The notes beneath the pieces are model-generated. The model searched no databases and was not told where the DNA came from. It worked only from the letters and a program-made list of their open reading frames with translations. A DNA stretch of 14,734 nt from contig CALJLV010000235.1 in assembly GCA_937982505.1 (NCBI GenBank), positions 1 through 14,734 on the forward strand, given 5' to 3'. Source of the DNA: an uncultured Desulfobacteraceae bacterium. GTDB taxonomy: Bacteria; Desulfobacterota; Desulfobacteria; Desulfobacterales; UBA2174. Below are positions 1 to 6,252 of this stretch, in pieces. Positions within the stretch are counted from its first letter, which is position 1, and each line of letters starts with the position of its first letter. A program made the translations under genes and the position numbers.

Positions 1-19
1 TGACCAGTGACCAATGACC
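1..19. repeat. Short TGACCA-type heptamer repeat
   Basis: Two and a half heptamers (TGACCAG, TGACCAA, TGACC) stand at the left edge, just past the stop codon of the fusion gene. They are the reverse complement of the TTGGTCA units at 2296-2360, so the gene between them is bracketed by inverted copies. The array may continue outside the window. TTGGTCA heptamers resemble the short tandemly repeated repetitive (STRR) sequences described in cyanobacteria; that comparison is from memory. Confidence 0.6.
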
Positions 20-23
20 CCTT

Positions 24-2276
24 CTATACGAAGGTCTTGCAGTAGATCACCTTCCCGTCTCCGGGGGCGTAAAAATCGCTCAGCACGCTTTCCAGCCGGT
101 AGCCGCAGCTTTCGTAGAAGGCCCGCGTGCTGGCGTACTGGACCCGCTGGCTGGTGTCCACGTAAACCCGGGTGCCGCCGGCGCGCTTGACGAGCCGTTC
201 GGTTTCGGTCAGCAGGCGCCGTCCCAGCCCCTTGCCCTGGTAGTCGGGGTGCACGGCGATCCAGTACAGGTCGTAGCTGGCGGCCGTGCCGGCGATGGGC
301 CCGTAAGCGGCATAGCCCGCCAGGCGGCCGTAGTGTTCGGCCAGGATGAAATGATAACCGCTGGCATCCCCTTTCGCCAGTCTTTCCTGAACCAGTTCGG
401 CGGCCACCTCCACCTCGGCGTCGTTGAAAAAACCGGTGATGCGCACCAGCCGGGCGATACGCTCGGTATCCCGGGCCTCGACCTCGTAGCGCTTGACGAT
501 GCCGTGGAGCCGGCCCTTGGGCGCCGGGCGGCTGTCGGTCCACTGCTGGCTGCCGGCCACCAGACCGGTAAAAAAATGGCGCGCGTTGATGCCCAGGGTG
601 CGGTGGCGGTAGCCCCCTTCCTGAACCACCACCGTGGGCAGGCCCAGGGCCCCGATGCACCGGCCGTTCTCGGCGAAATCCCTGGGCGTCAGCGACCAGG
701 TGCCGGTGGGATCCCCCTTGGCCGGATCCAGGCCCAGGGCCACCACCAGAAACTGGGGGCCGAAGGCCTCGATGCGGTTCAGGGCGCTGGCCAGCGCCTC
801 GCGGTAGCGGGCGCCATCCAGGGTCTCGGGCAGGGGCAGGTTGAGGTTGAAGCCCTCCCCTTCCCCCTCGCCGCGCTCGTCCTCGAAGCCGGAAAAATAC
901 GGGTAGGCAAAGCGCGGGTGGCCGTGGAGCGAAACGGTGAGCACGTCGGCGCGCCGGTAGAAGATGTCCTGCTGGCCGTTGCCGTGGTGGTAGTCGATGT
1001 CCAGGATGGCCACCTTGCCGTGGGCGCTCAGGTACTGGGCCGCGATGGCGTTGTTGTTGAAGTAGCAAAAGCCCCCGAAGCTGCGCCGTTCGGCGTGGTG
1101 GCCCGGCGGGCGCACCAGGGCGTAGGCCAGGCGCCGGCCGTCGAGGATCTCGCGCGCCGCGGTGAGCGCGCAGTCCACGGCCCGGCGCGCCGCCGGCCAG
1201 GCGTTGCGGTGCAGGGGGGTGAAGGTATCGATACAGTAGTAACCGGCCAGCACCGAAGGCTCCTTGGGTGGCCGGGTCTTGTTGCGGATGGGAAAGACAT
1301 AGGGATACAGCGACTTGTTTTCGGGCACGTCGGCGCAGGCCCGGCGCAGGTAGCCGACGAAGTCCGCGTCGTGCACGGCGGTGATGAAGCGGTCGGCGAA
1401 GGGACGCGGCGCCATGCGGGCAAAGAGACCGCTGGCATCCAGTTCTTTGAGGATGGCATCCACGCGCACCGGCGATTCCACATAGCCGCGTTCATGAACA
1501 TGGTGAATGATGTGCCGGTCGTTGACGATCAGGGCGATCTGCTCGGCGCTGCGGCTGTCCACGGCCGTCTTGACGGCTTCGGGCTTGACGTAGCGCAACT
1601 CGCGCAGCCGCACCGGATCGTCGCGCAGGGAAGCGACGACCTTCTCGACATATTCGGGCGGGCACAGGTCGGCGTACTTGCGCTCCAGGATAGCCCGCAC
1701 CACCTTACGCGCCAGGGACCGGCGCAGAGGACCATCTCGGTCGAGGCTGTCGTAGACCAGGTGCGGCACACAGGTGTCTTCGGCCGATAGCGGGGTTTCG
1801 TAGGCCGTGTTGACAATCGGCCGGGCGCCGTAACGCTCATAAAAACGCAGCCTGGCGCGGTTTTCCTTGAGCAGGGCGCTGTCCGGACAGTTTTCGGCGT
1901 CGTCGGGAAGGCACTCGAAAAAAAGCCCCAGGGCCCCGAGGGCCGCGGCTTCCAGGCGCACCCGGTCGTACAAGGCCCCCCCCACCCCGCCGCCGGCCCG
2001 CCCCCCGGCCATGGCGATCCAGTCCAGAAAGGAAAACCTGATTTCCGGTTCATGCAGAATCAGGGCAAAGCCCAGTACCTTGTGGCGGATGGTTTCGGCC
2101 ACCAGCAGGATCGAACGGAAGCGCTGTTTGAAGGGATTGCGCAGCTTTTCTCCCAGAGAGGTGATTTCGGATTCTTTCACCGCCGGAAAGCGGGAACGCA
2201 AAATCACCTGGACCTGTTCGAGTTGCTCACGGTTGGCCGGAATACTGTCGTCGAAGATGCGTCGGATGCGCAGCAT
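24..2276 (-). CDS. GNAT acetyltransferase / HDAC-family (acetylpolyamine amidohydrolase-like) deacetylase / GNAT acetyltransferase fusion
   Basis: A 750-residue cytosolic protein with three catalytic domains. Residues 1-175 look like a GNAT acetyltransferase, with an acetyl-CoA loop near 91-100 (GGRAGGGVGG) and the closing helix NRARLRFYERYG. Residues 180-240 are a helical linker. Residues 245-580 are a class II HDAC/acetylpolyamine amidohydrolase domain. It has the tandem histidines PGHHA (393-394), the likely zinc ligands D428 and H430 (LDIDYHHG) and D522 (KGDPTG), and the catalytic tyrosine Y556 (QEGGY), so it should be active. The stretch AGYYCIDTFTP is typical of acetylpolyamine amidohydrolases. 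Residues 598-750 are a second, clearer GNAT with QGKGLG at 680-685. The likely chemistry is adding and removing acetyl groups on an amine such as a lysine, beta-lysine or polyamine derivative; the substrate is inferred. The ATG has no convincing Shine-Dalgarno. The gene lies 92 nt after an ATP-grasp ligase, with a heptamer array in the gap. Confidence 0.9.
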   Translation of the reverse strand: MLRIRRIFDDSIPANREQLEQVQVILRSRFPAVKESEITSLGEKLRNPFKQRFRSILLVAETIRHKVLGFALILHEPEIRFSFLDWIAMAGGRAGGGVGGALYDRVRLEAAALGALGLFFECLPDDAENCPDSALLKENRARLRFYERYGARPIVNTAYETPLSAEDTCVPHLVYDSLDRDGPLRRSLARKVVRAILERKYADLCPPEYVEKVVASLRDDPVRLRELRYVKPEAVKTAVDSRSAEQIALIVNDRHIIHHVHERGYVESPVRVDAILKELDASGLFARMAPRPFADRFITAVHDADFVGYLRRACADVPENKSLYPYVFPIRNKTRPPKEPSVLAGYYCIDTFTPLHRNAWPAARRAVDCALTAAREILDGRRLAYALVRPPGHHAERRSFGGFCYFNNNAIAAQYLSAHGKVAILDIDYHHGNGQQDIFYRRADVLTVSLHGHPRFAYPYFSGFEDERGEGEGEGFNLNLPLPETLDGARYREALASALNRIEAFGPQFLVVALGLDPAKGDPTGTWSLTPRDFAENGRCIGALGLPTVVVQEGGYRHRTLGINARHFFTGLVAGSQQWTDSRPAPKGRLHGIVKRYEVEARDTERIARLVRITGFFNDAEVEVAAELVQERLAKGDASGYHFILAEHYGRLAGYAAYGPIAGTAASYDLYWIAVHPDYQGKGLGRRLLTETERLVKRAGGTRVYVDTSQRVQYASTRAFYESCGYRLESVLSDFYAPGDGKVIYCKTFV

Positions 2277-2295
2277 GCTTTGTGCGTCTCATGGA

Positions 2296-2360
2296 TTGGT
2301 CATCGGGTGCTGGTCATTGTTCGTTGGGCATTGGTCATTGGTCATTGGTCATTGGTCATT
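2296..2360. repeat. Nine-unit TTGGTCA heptamer tandem array
   Basis: Read on the plus strand from 2296, nine consecutive heptamers stay in register: TTGGTCA, TCGGGTG, CTGGTCA, TTGTTCG, TTGGGCA, then four perfect TTGGTCA copies (2331-2358) and a partial TT. The right side is homogeneous and the left side has decayed. The array fills most of the gap between the second ATP-grasp gene (stop at 2369) and the fusion gene (start at 2276). On the transcribed strand the unit reads TGACCAA, so each perfect junction contains ATGA. Confidence 0.9.
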
Positions 2361-2368
2361 CCCGCCCC

Positions 2369-3370
2369 CTATGTGTCCGCCAGGATCCGCTCCAGCGCCT
2401 CCCCGTAGTCGATCCCGGCTCGCTCCAGGGCCGCGGCGAACCCGGCGTCGGGCGAGAGACACGGATTGGCGTTGACCTCCAGCACCCAGGGCCGGCTCGC
2501 CTCGTCCACGCGAAAGTCGACCCGGGCCCAGCCCCTGAGGTCGAACAGGCGCCAGCAGGCGCGGGCCGTTTGGCGCAAATTTCGCAGCAGCGATGCGTCG
2601 GCGGCGGGAAAGTCGAAGCACCGCGGGGTGTGCCGGTACTCGTAGCTCTGCTCGTCCCACTTGGCCCGGTAGCCCACGATGCGCGGCCGTTCCGGCCCGT
2701 AGCCCTCGAAGACAATCTCGGCCGGAGGCAGGACCTCGGGTCCACCGGGGCCGGCCAGCAGGGCCAGGTTAAACTCGCGTCCCTCGATGTAGACCTCGGC
2801 GAAACAGGCTCCGCCAAGGGATCCGGCACGGCGCCGCAGCACCTCCATCAAGGCCTCCCGGTCCTCGGCGCGGGTGAGCACGTCGTCGTCCAGACCGAAG
2901 GAGGCGTGCTCCCAGAGGCTCTTGACGATCCAGCGGTGGCGGGCGGCAAAGGGGACCCCCCGTCCGGCGTCCGGCCAGGAGATTTCCGGTGGAAAAGGAC
3001 CGATCCAGTCCGGGGTAGACAAACCGGCCGCGGCCAGCCGCTCTTTGGCCATCACCTTGTGGGTGGTGATCCACAGGGCCGCGCTGGAGGAGCCGGCAAA
3101 GGGGAGGCCCCAGGCCTCCAGGGCCGCCGGAACCACCGGCAGCAGCCGGCTCCGCCCATCGAGGCCCTCCACCAGATTGAAGACCCGCTCGGGTCGCCGG
3201 GCGTCGAGGCGGCGGCGCAGCCGGTCCAGGTCCAGGGTGCACCCGAAAGATTCGGCCTCATGGCCCCGGGCCGCCAGGCCCCGGATCACCGCCTCGGCCT
3301 GCACGAGGACGTCCTGTTCGTCGGGAGGGGCCCCGGGCCCCACGGCGTTATGTAGAACGAGAATCCGCAT
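2369..3370 (-). CDS. ATP-grasp ligase, D-alanine-D-alanine ligase-like (second of pair)
   Basis: A 333-residue protein with the D-Ala-D-Ala ligase fold. It starts with the Rossmann-like strand MRILVLHN and has VFNLVEG at 63-69. The central ATP-grasp region includes K150 in IVKSLW and the YIEGREFN strand at 194-201. The C-terminal metal-binding core is ARVDFRVD (282-289) followed by EVNANP (298-303). Such enzymes activate a carboxylate as acyl-phosphate and join it to an amine. The family's usual N-x-N-P-G-M-T ending is replaced by NANPCLSPDAG, so the substrate is probably not D-Ala. The ATG at 3370 is chosen over an upstream one at 3418 because the protein then begins at the conserved first strand and a purine-rich AGGGA lies upstream. 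The start overlaps the preceding ligase gene by 23 nt, implying translational coupling. It is a paralogue of that neighbour, so the two may act in sequence or together. Confidence 0.87.
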   Translation of the reverse strand: MRILVLHNAVGPGAPPDEQDVLVQAEAVIRGLAARGHEAESFGCTLDLDRLRRRLDARRPERVFNLVEGLDGRSRLLPVVPAALEAWGLPFAGSSSAALWITTHKVMAKERLAAAGLSTPDWIGPFPPEISWPDAGRGVPFAARHRWIVKSLWEHASFGLDDDVLTRAEDREALMEVLRRRAGSLGGACFAEVYIEGREFNLALLAGPGGPEVLPPAEIVFEGYGPERPRIVGYRAKWDEQSYEYRHTPRCFDFPAADASLLRNLRQTARACWRLFDLRGWARVDFRVDEASRPWVLEVNANPCLSPDAGFAAALERAGIDYGEALERILADT

Positions 3371-4370
3371 GGAGCGTCTTTCCCTGGTCTTTTGACATCC
3401 GCCGGGCCGCGCTGTCAACGATGCGGGCGATGAGCGCCGGGTAGGCGACCCCTACGTGGCGGCAGATGATGGGCAGATCCGAATGCTCCGGATGAAGGCC
3501 CGCCAGAGGGTTGACCTCCAGAAACTGGGCGCGTCCGGCCTCGTCGCAGCGGATGTCGATGCGGCCGGCGTCGCGGCACCCCAGGGTGCGCCAGGCGGCC
3601 AGGGAAATGGCTTCGGCCTCGGCCACGGAGGGGTCATCCTGGGGGTCGACCCGGCGGTAGGCCACCCGGTCCTCGTATCGGGCCTTGTTGTCGTACGAGT
3701 AGACCCCCGGTTCGGCGTTGGCCAGCAGGTGGACCTCGATGGTGCCCAGGATGGCGGCCCGATCCCCGGTGCCCGTGATCCCCACGGTAAATTCCCGGCC
3801 GGCGAGAAAGCGCTCCACCAGGACCGGCTGGTGAAACCGGGCCATCAGGCCGGCGCAGGCGGAGGCCAGCGCTGCGCGTTGGCGAACGATGGAGCGCGGC
3901 GTGATCCCCTTGCCGGTTCCTTCGGCCACCGGCTTGACGAAATAGGGCGGATCGAAGGGCGGATCAACGGGGTTTGATTCGTGCCACACGATGAAATCGG
4001 AAGTGGGAATCCCGGCATCGCGCAAGACCCGCTTGGTCATGGCCTTGTCCAGGGTCAGGCTCATCACCAGGGGATCGGAAAAGGTGTAGGCGATGCGGTA
4101 GCCGTCCAGGAGGGCCGGAATCTGGGCCTCGCGGCCGATGCCGTGCAGCCCTTCGGCGATGTTGAAAACCAGATCCCAGGAAGCGCCGGCCGCCAGGCGG
4201 ACGACCAGCTGGTGCAGGCGCCCGATGCGGTCGGTGCGGTGGCCCAGCGCGGCCAGGGCCGTTTCGATGCTGGCGACCGTGTCCTCGCGATCGAACTCGG
4301 CGGTTTCTTCCTCGCCGTACCCGGCGGCCAGGTATTCGCTGCGCAGATCGTAGGTGATCCCGATGAGCAT
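3348..4370 (-). CDS. ATP-grasp ligase, D-alanine-D-alanine ligase-like (first of pair)
   Basis: A 340-residue D-Ala-D-Ala-ligase-like enzyme. Features in order: MLIGITYDL first strand; VFNIAEG at 68-74; the REAQIPALLDG helix; YTFSDP before the TLDKAMTK segment; FVKP with the ATP lysine near 146; a glycine-rich loop AEGTGKGI; ERFLAGREFTV (186-196); YSYDNKARYED; GRIDIRCD (269-276); and LEVNPLAGLHP (284-294). The family's NTNPGMT motif is NPLAGLHPEH here, so it probably uses a different acceptor or donor from D-Ala; a beta-lysine product of the upstream KamA is a plausible guess. Start choice: ATG at 4370 has GAGG five bases upstream; an in-frame ATG at 4391 would add seven residues with no such signal. 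It follows kamA by 102 nt and its end overlaps the next ligase. The last 20 residues look like an unstructured tail. Confidence 0.88.
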   Translation of the reverse strand: MLIGITYDLRSEYLAAGYGEEETAEFDREDTVASIETALAALGHRTDRIGRLHQLVVRLAAGASWDLVFNIAEGLHGIGREAQIPALLDGYRIAYTFSDPLVMSLTLDKAMTKRVLRDAGIPTSDFIVWHESNPVDPPFDPPYFVKPVAEGTGKGITPRSIVRQRAALASACAGLMARFHQPVLVERFLAGREFTVGITGTGDRAAILGTIEVHLLANAEPGVYSYDNKARYEDRVAYRRVDPQDDPSVAEAEAISLAAWRTLGCRDAGRIDIRCDEAGRAQFLEVNPLAGLHPEHSDLPIICRHVGVAYPALIARIVDSAARRMSKDQGKTLHADSRST

Positions 4371-4419
4371 GTCATCCTCGCTATGCCGCATGACGCGTTG
4401 AAGCGCTTGAAAATAAGGT

Positions 4420-4451
4420 GACGGCGGCCGGATGGAAACCGAGCCGCCGTC
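4420..4451 (-). terminator. Stem-loop between kamA and the first ligase gene
   Basis: GACGGCGGC (4420-4428) and GCCGCCGTC (4443-4451) form a perfect nine-base-pair stem, and an inner CGG/CCG pairing (4429-4431, 4439-4441) can extend it. On the transcribed minus strand it is followed by ACCTTATTTTC, a poor U-tract. It begins 22 nt after the kamA stop codon. It could be a weak terminator, an attenuator that lowers ligase expression, or a 3'-end stabiliser. The ligase Shine-Dalgarno lies about 45 nt further on. Confidence 0.35.
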
Positions 4452-4472
4452 TGATTGGGGCCAGAACGGGAG

Positions 4473-5807
4473 TTAATGCAGCCGGGGGGGGCGGTGCTCC
4501 GGGCAGCCGTCCGGGTAGCGGTAAAGGCCCCCCTCGTAGTTGCGCAGGAGCATGTCGCCGCCGGCGTCGTGGCCCACGGCGTACTCGGGCATCAGCGGGA
4601 TCTTGCCCCCGCCGCCCGGGGCGTCCACCACGTAGGTGGGCACGGCGTAACCGGTGGTAAAACCCCTCAGGCCCCGGATGATCTCCAGGCCCTTGGCGAT
4701 GGGGGTACGGAAATGGCCCGATCCGGAGATGGGATCGCACTGGTACAGATAGTAGGGGCGCACCCGCATGCGCATCAGATGGTGCATCAGGGCGGCCATC
4801 ACCGGCACGCTGTCGTTGATCCCCTTGAGCAGCACGGTCTGGGAGCCCAGGGGGATGCCCGCGTCGGCCAGCCGGGCGCAGGCCCGGTAGGCCTCCGGGG
4901 TGCACTCGTCCGGATGGGTGAAGTGCAGGCTCATCCACAGCGGATGATAGCGCCGCAGCAGGCGCACCAGCTTCGGGGTGATGCGCTGGGGCAGCACCGC
5001 AGGCACCTTGGTCCCGATGCGCACGATCTCCACGTGCCGGATCTGGCGCAGGCGCGACAGGATCCACTCCAGCCGCTCGTCGCCCAGGGTCAGCGGATCG
5101 CCGCCGGAAAGGAGCACGTCGCGCACCCGGGGGTTAGCCCGGATGTAGTCCATGGCCGCCTGGAGCCGGCCGCGGCTGGGCGAAATCCCGCCGTGGCCCA
5201 CCACCCGCGAGCGGGTGCAGTAGCGGCAGTAGGTGGAACAGAAATCGCTAAGCAGCAGCAGGACCCGATCCGGGTAGCGATGCACCAGCCCCGGGACCGG
5301 ACTCTGGTGTTCCTCGCCCAGCGGATCGTCGGACTCGCCCGGAAGCTGGACCAGTTCGCCGGCGCAGGGGATCACCGTGCGGCGCAGCGGCTGGGTCTCG
5401 TCCCCGGGTGCCACCAGACTCAGGTAGTAGGGGGTCACGGCCACGGGCAGCTTGCCCTCGGGCCTTTCCAGCACGGCCCGCTCGGCGTCCGAAAGCCGCA
5501 GCATGGCGTCCAGCTGGCCGAGGGAGCGGATGCGCTGGCGCACCTGCCACTGCCAGTCGTTCCAGGTCTTGTCGTCGATCTCGGGATAAAAACGGCGTCG
5601 AAAACGCCGGGTCGGCAACGAGGTGCGCGCCACCCGTTCACGCGCCAGAGGCACCCCGTTGTGAAGGGCGCTTTGCCCACGCGGGCGCACCATGGCACCC
5701 TGTGGGCAAAGCCCGGTACCCGGAGGCTCTTCTTCTTCGGTGGGCACAACCAGCGCCGGGGCGCTGACGGCCCCCAGCTGCGGACAAACCGTGGTGTCCT
5801 GATGCAT
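4473..5807 (-). CDS. kamA: Lysine 2,3-aminomutase (KamA-family radical SAM, PLP enzyme)
   Basis: A 444-residue radical SAM/PLP enzyme, predicted to convert L-lysine to beta-lysine. The iron-sulfur motif is C190-x3-C194-x2-C197 (CSTYCRYC). R199 matches the carboxylate-binding arginine. D358 (QCDPISGSGHFRT) and D395 (VVDAPGGGGK) match the two aspartates that bind the substrate's distal amine, and K402 in PGGGGK is the PLP lysine. All five landmarks sit exactly 65 residues beyond the Clostridium subterminale numbering as I remember it (C125, R134, D293, D330, K337), so the cores are collinear. Glutamate aminomutases carry other residues at the two aspartates, which favours lysine. The length and intact C-terminus argue against an EF-P-specific EpmB. 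The N-terminal 65 residues are poorly conserved and contain a DNA palindrome. The start at 5807 has GGGAGG upstream; an ATG at 5909 is the alternative. It is the first gene of the cluster. Confidence 0.88.
   Translation of the reverse strand: MHQDTTVCPQLGAVSAPALVVPTEEEEPPGTGLCPQGAMVRPRGQSALHNGVPLARERVARTSLPTRRFRRRFYPEIDDKTWNDWQWQVRQRIRSLGQLDAMLRLSDAERAVLERPEGKLPVAVTPYYLSLVAPGDETQPLRRTVIPCAGELVQLPGESDDPLGEEHQSPVPGLVHRYPDRVLLLLSDFCSTYCRYCTRSRVVGHGGISPSRGRLQAAMDYIRANPRVRDVLLSGGDPLTLGDERLEWILSRLRQIRHVEIVRIGTKVPAVLPQRITPKLVRLLRRYHPLWMSLHFTHPDECTPEAYRACARLADAGIPLGSQTVLLKGINDSVPVMAALMHHLMRMRVRPYYLYQCDPISGSGHFRTPIAKGLEIIRGLRGFTTGYAVPTYVVDAPGGGGKIPLMPEYAVGHDAGGDMLLRNYEGGLYRYPDGCPEHRPPRLH
5670..5712. 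repeat. Palindromic element inside the kamA N-terminal extension
   Basis: GCTTTGCCCAC (5670-5680) and GTGGGCAAAGC (5702-5712) are an 11-bp perfect inverted repeat around a 21-nt loop; a GGG/CCC pair inside extends the helix. It falls in codons of about residues 32-46 of kamA, in the unconserved N-terminal extension. It looks like a REP-type palindrome that has been absorbed in frame. Confidence 0.6.
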
Positions 5808-5818
5808 TTTGGCTTTTT

Positions 5819-5846
5819 CCTCCCGGTGCGACCCGTTGGGGCCGCA
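5819..5846 (-). promoter_or_regulatory. kamA Shine-Dalgarno and adjoining 5' leader hairpin
   Basis: On the minus strand GGGAGG (5824-5819) precedes the kamA ATG at 5807 by 11 nt. Directly upstream TGCGGCCC and GGGTCGCA (5846-5827) pair as an eight-bp stem with one G-U and a four-base CAAC loop, leaving two bases before GGGAGG. The hairpin could modulate ribosome access. It resembles no riboswitch class I can name. Confidence 0.4.
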
Positions 5847-6040
5847 TCCCATCCAGACGTTTGGTTGAAAATCGGAAACGCCCGCTACCGGCGGGGCCTG
5901 TGGCCGCACGGGTCCGGCCAGGGGTACCCCGGGTTCCGTTCGCGTCGTTCCGGTCGCTTTGGGCTGCTACCGTCAGCAATAAAAATGCCAAGCTGGACGG
6001 CGGTCATCCCTTTGTTGGGCGGCGGCCCCGACACCCGGCC

Positions 6041-6080
6041 CAAAAATATATTTATTTCAATTATTCCTATATGTTGAAAC
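6041..6080 (-). promoter_or_regulatory. AT-rich island, candidate promoter region for the kamA cluster
   Basis: About 40 nt that are almost entirely A and T, in otherwise very GC-rich DNA. On the minus strand it includes TTCAAC, TATAGG, TTGAAA and TAAATATATTT. Sigma-70-like boxes can be drawn in more than one way, so no exact -35/-10 pair is claimed. Its place between a terminator-like hairpin and the first gene of the kamA cluster fits a promoter. Confidence 0.35.
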
Positions 6081-6087
6081 GCGCCCA

Positions 6088-6125
6088 GGGGCCCGCCAAA
6101 ACGTCGCCCGCCCCTGGCGGGCCCC
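6088..6125 (-). terminator. GC-rich hairpin downstream of ubiE
   Basis: GGGGCCCGCCA (6088-6098) and TGGCGGGCCCC (6115-6125) form a perfect 11-bp stem with a 16-nt loop, about 130 nt beyond the ubiE stop. On the minus strand it is followed by TGGGCGCGTTTC, without a proper U-run, so it is an atypical terminator at best. It could instead be an mRNA 3'-end structure or a palindromic repeat. Confidence 0.35.
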
Positions 6126-6252
6126 CCACCGGGGAATCGGCCGGAAAAGATGCCGCAAGCCATGGCAGGCACCGGTTCGCCGGGGGGTCGAGGTGTGAAC
6201 TGAACGTTCGGATTTGGCGGTCAAAAAGGAAGTCCCAGTTCCCGTTTGAATC

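Larger units (their letters stand above)
5808..6252. other. 445-nt intergenic region between ubiE and kamA
   Basis: No convincing gene is seen here. From left to right it contains the kamA leader hairpin, about 150 nt of GC-rich DNA, a short AT-rich island (6041-6080) and a strong GC hairpin (6088-6125), then about 125 nt up to the ubiE stop. The open frames crossing it are anticoding or composition shadows. It most plausibly holds the end of the ubi transcript and the start of the kamA transcript. Confidence 0.6.

Noticed and set aside
249..1790. Long open frame on the plus strand opposite the fusion gene
   Set aside because: It lies opposite a protein with three recognisable domains; the translation is G/A/V/Q-rich without motifs, as expected for the antisense of a GC-rich gene.
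2296..2360. Tandem array considered as a CRISPR array
   Set aside because: Units are seven bases with no spacers; it is a short tandem repeat.
4473..5807. EF-P lysine mutase EpmB
   Set aside because: The protein is longer, has the full PGGGGK C-terminal part, and lies with ligases and acetyltransferases rather than efp or epmA.
5827..5846. kamA leader considered as a guanidine (mini-ykkC) or lysine riboswitch
   Set aside because: There is only one short hairpin, without the paired ACGR loops of mini-ykkC or the multi-helix junction of a lysine riboswitch.
4455..6077. Open frame of 540 codons on the plus strand over kamA
   Set aside because: It is the antisense of a radical SAM gene with verified catalytic residues, has low-complexity composition and no family motif.
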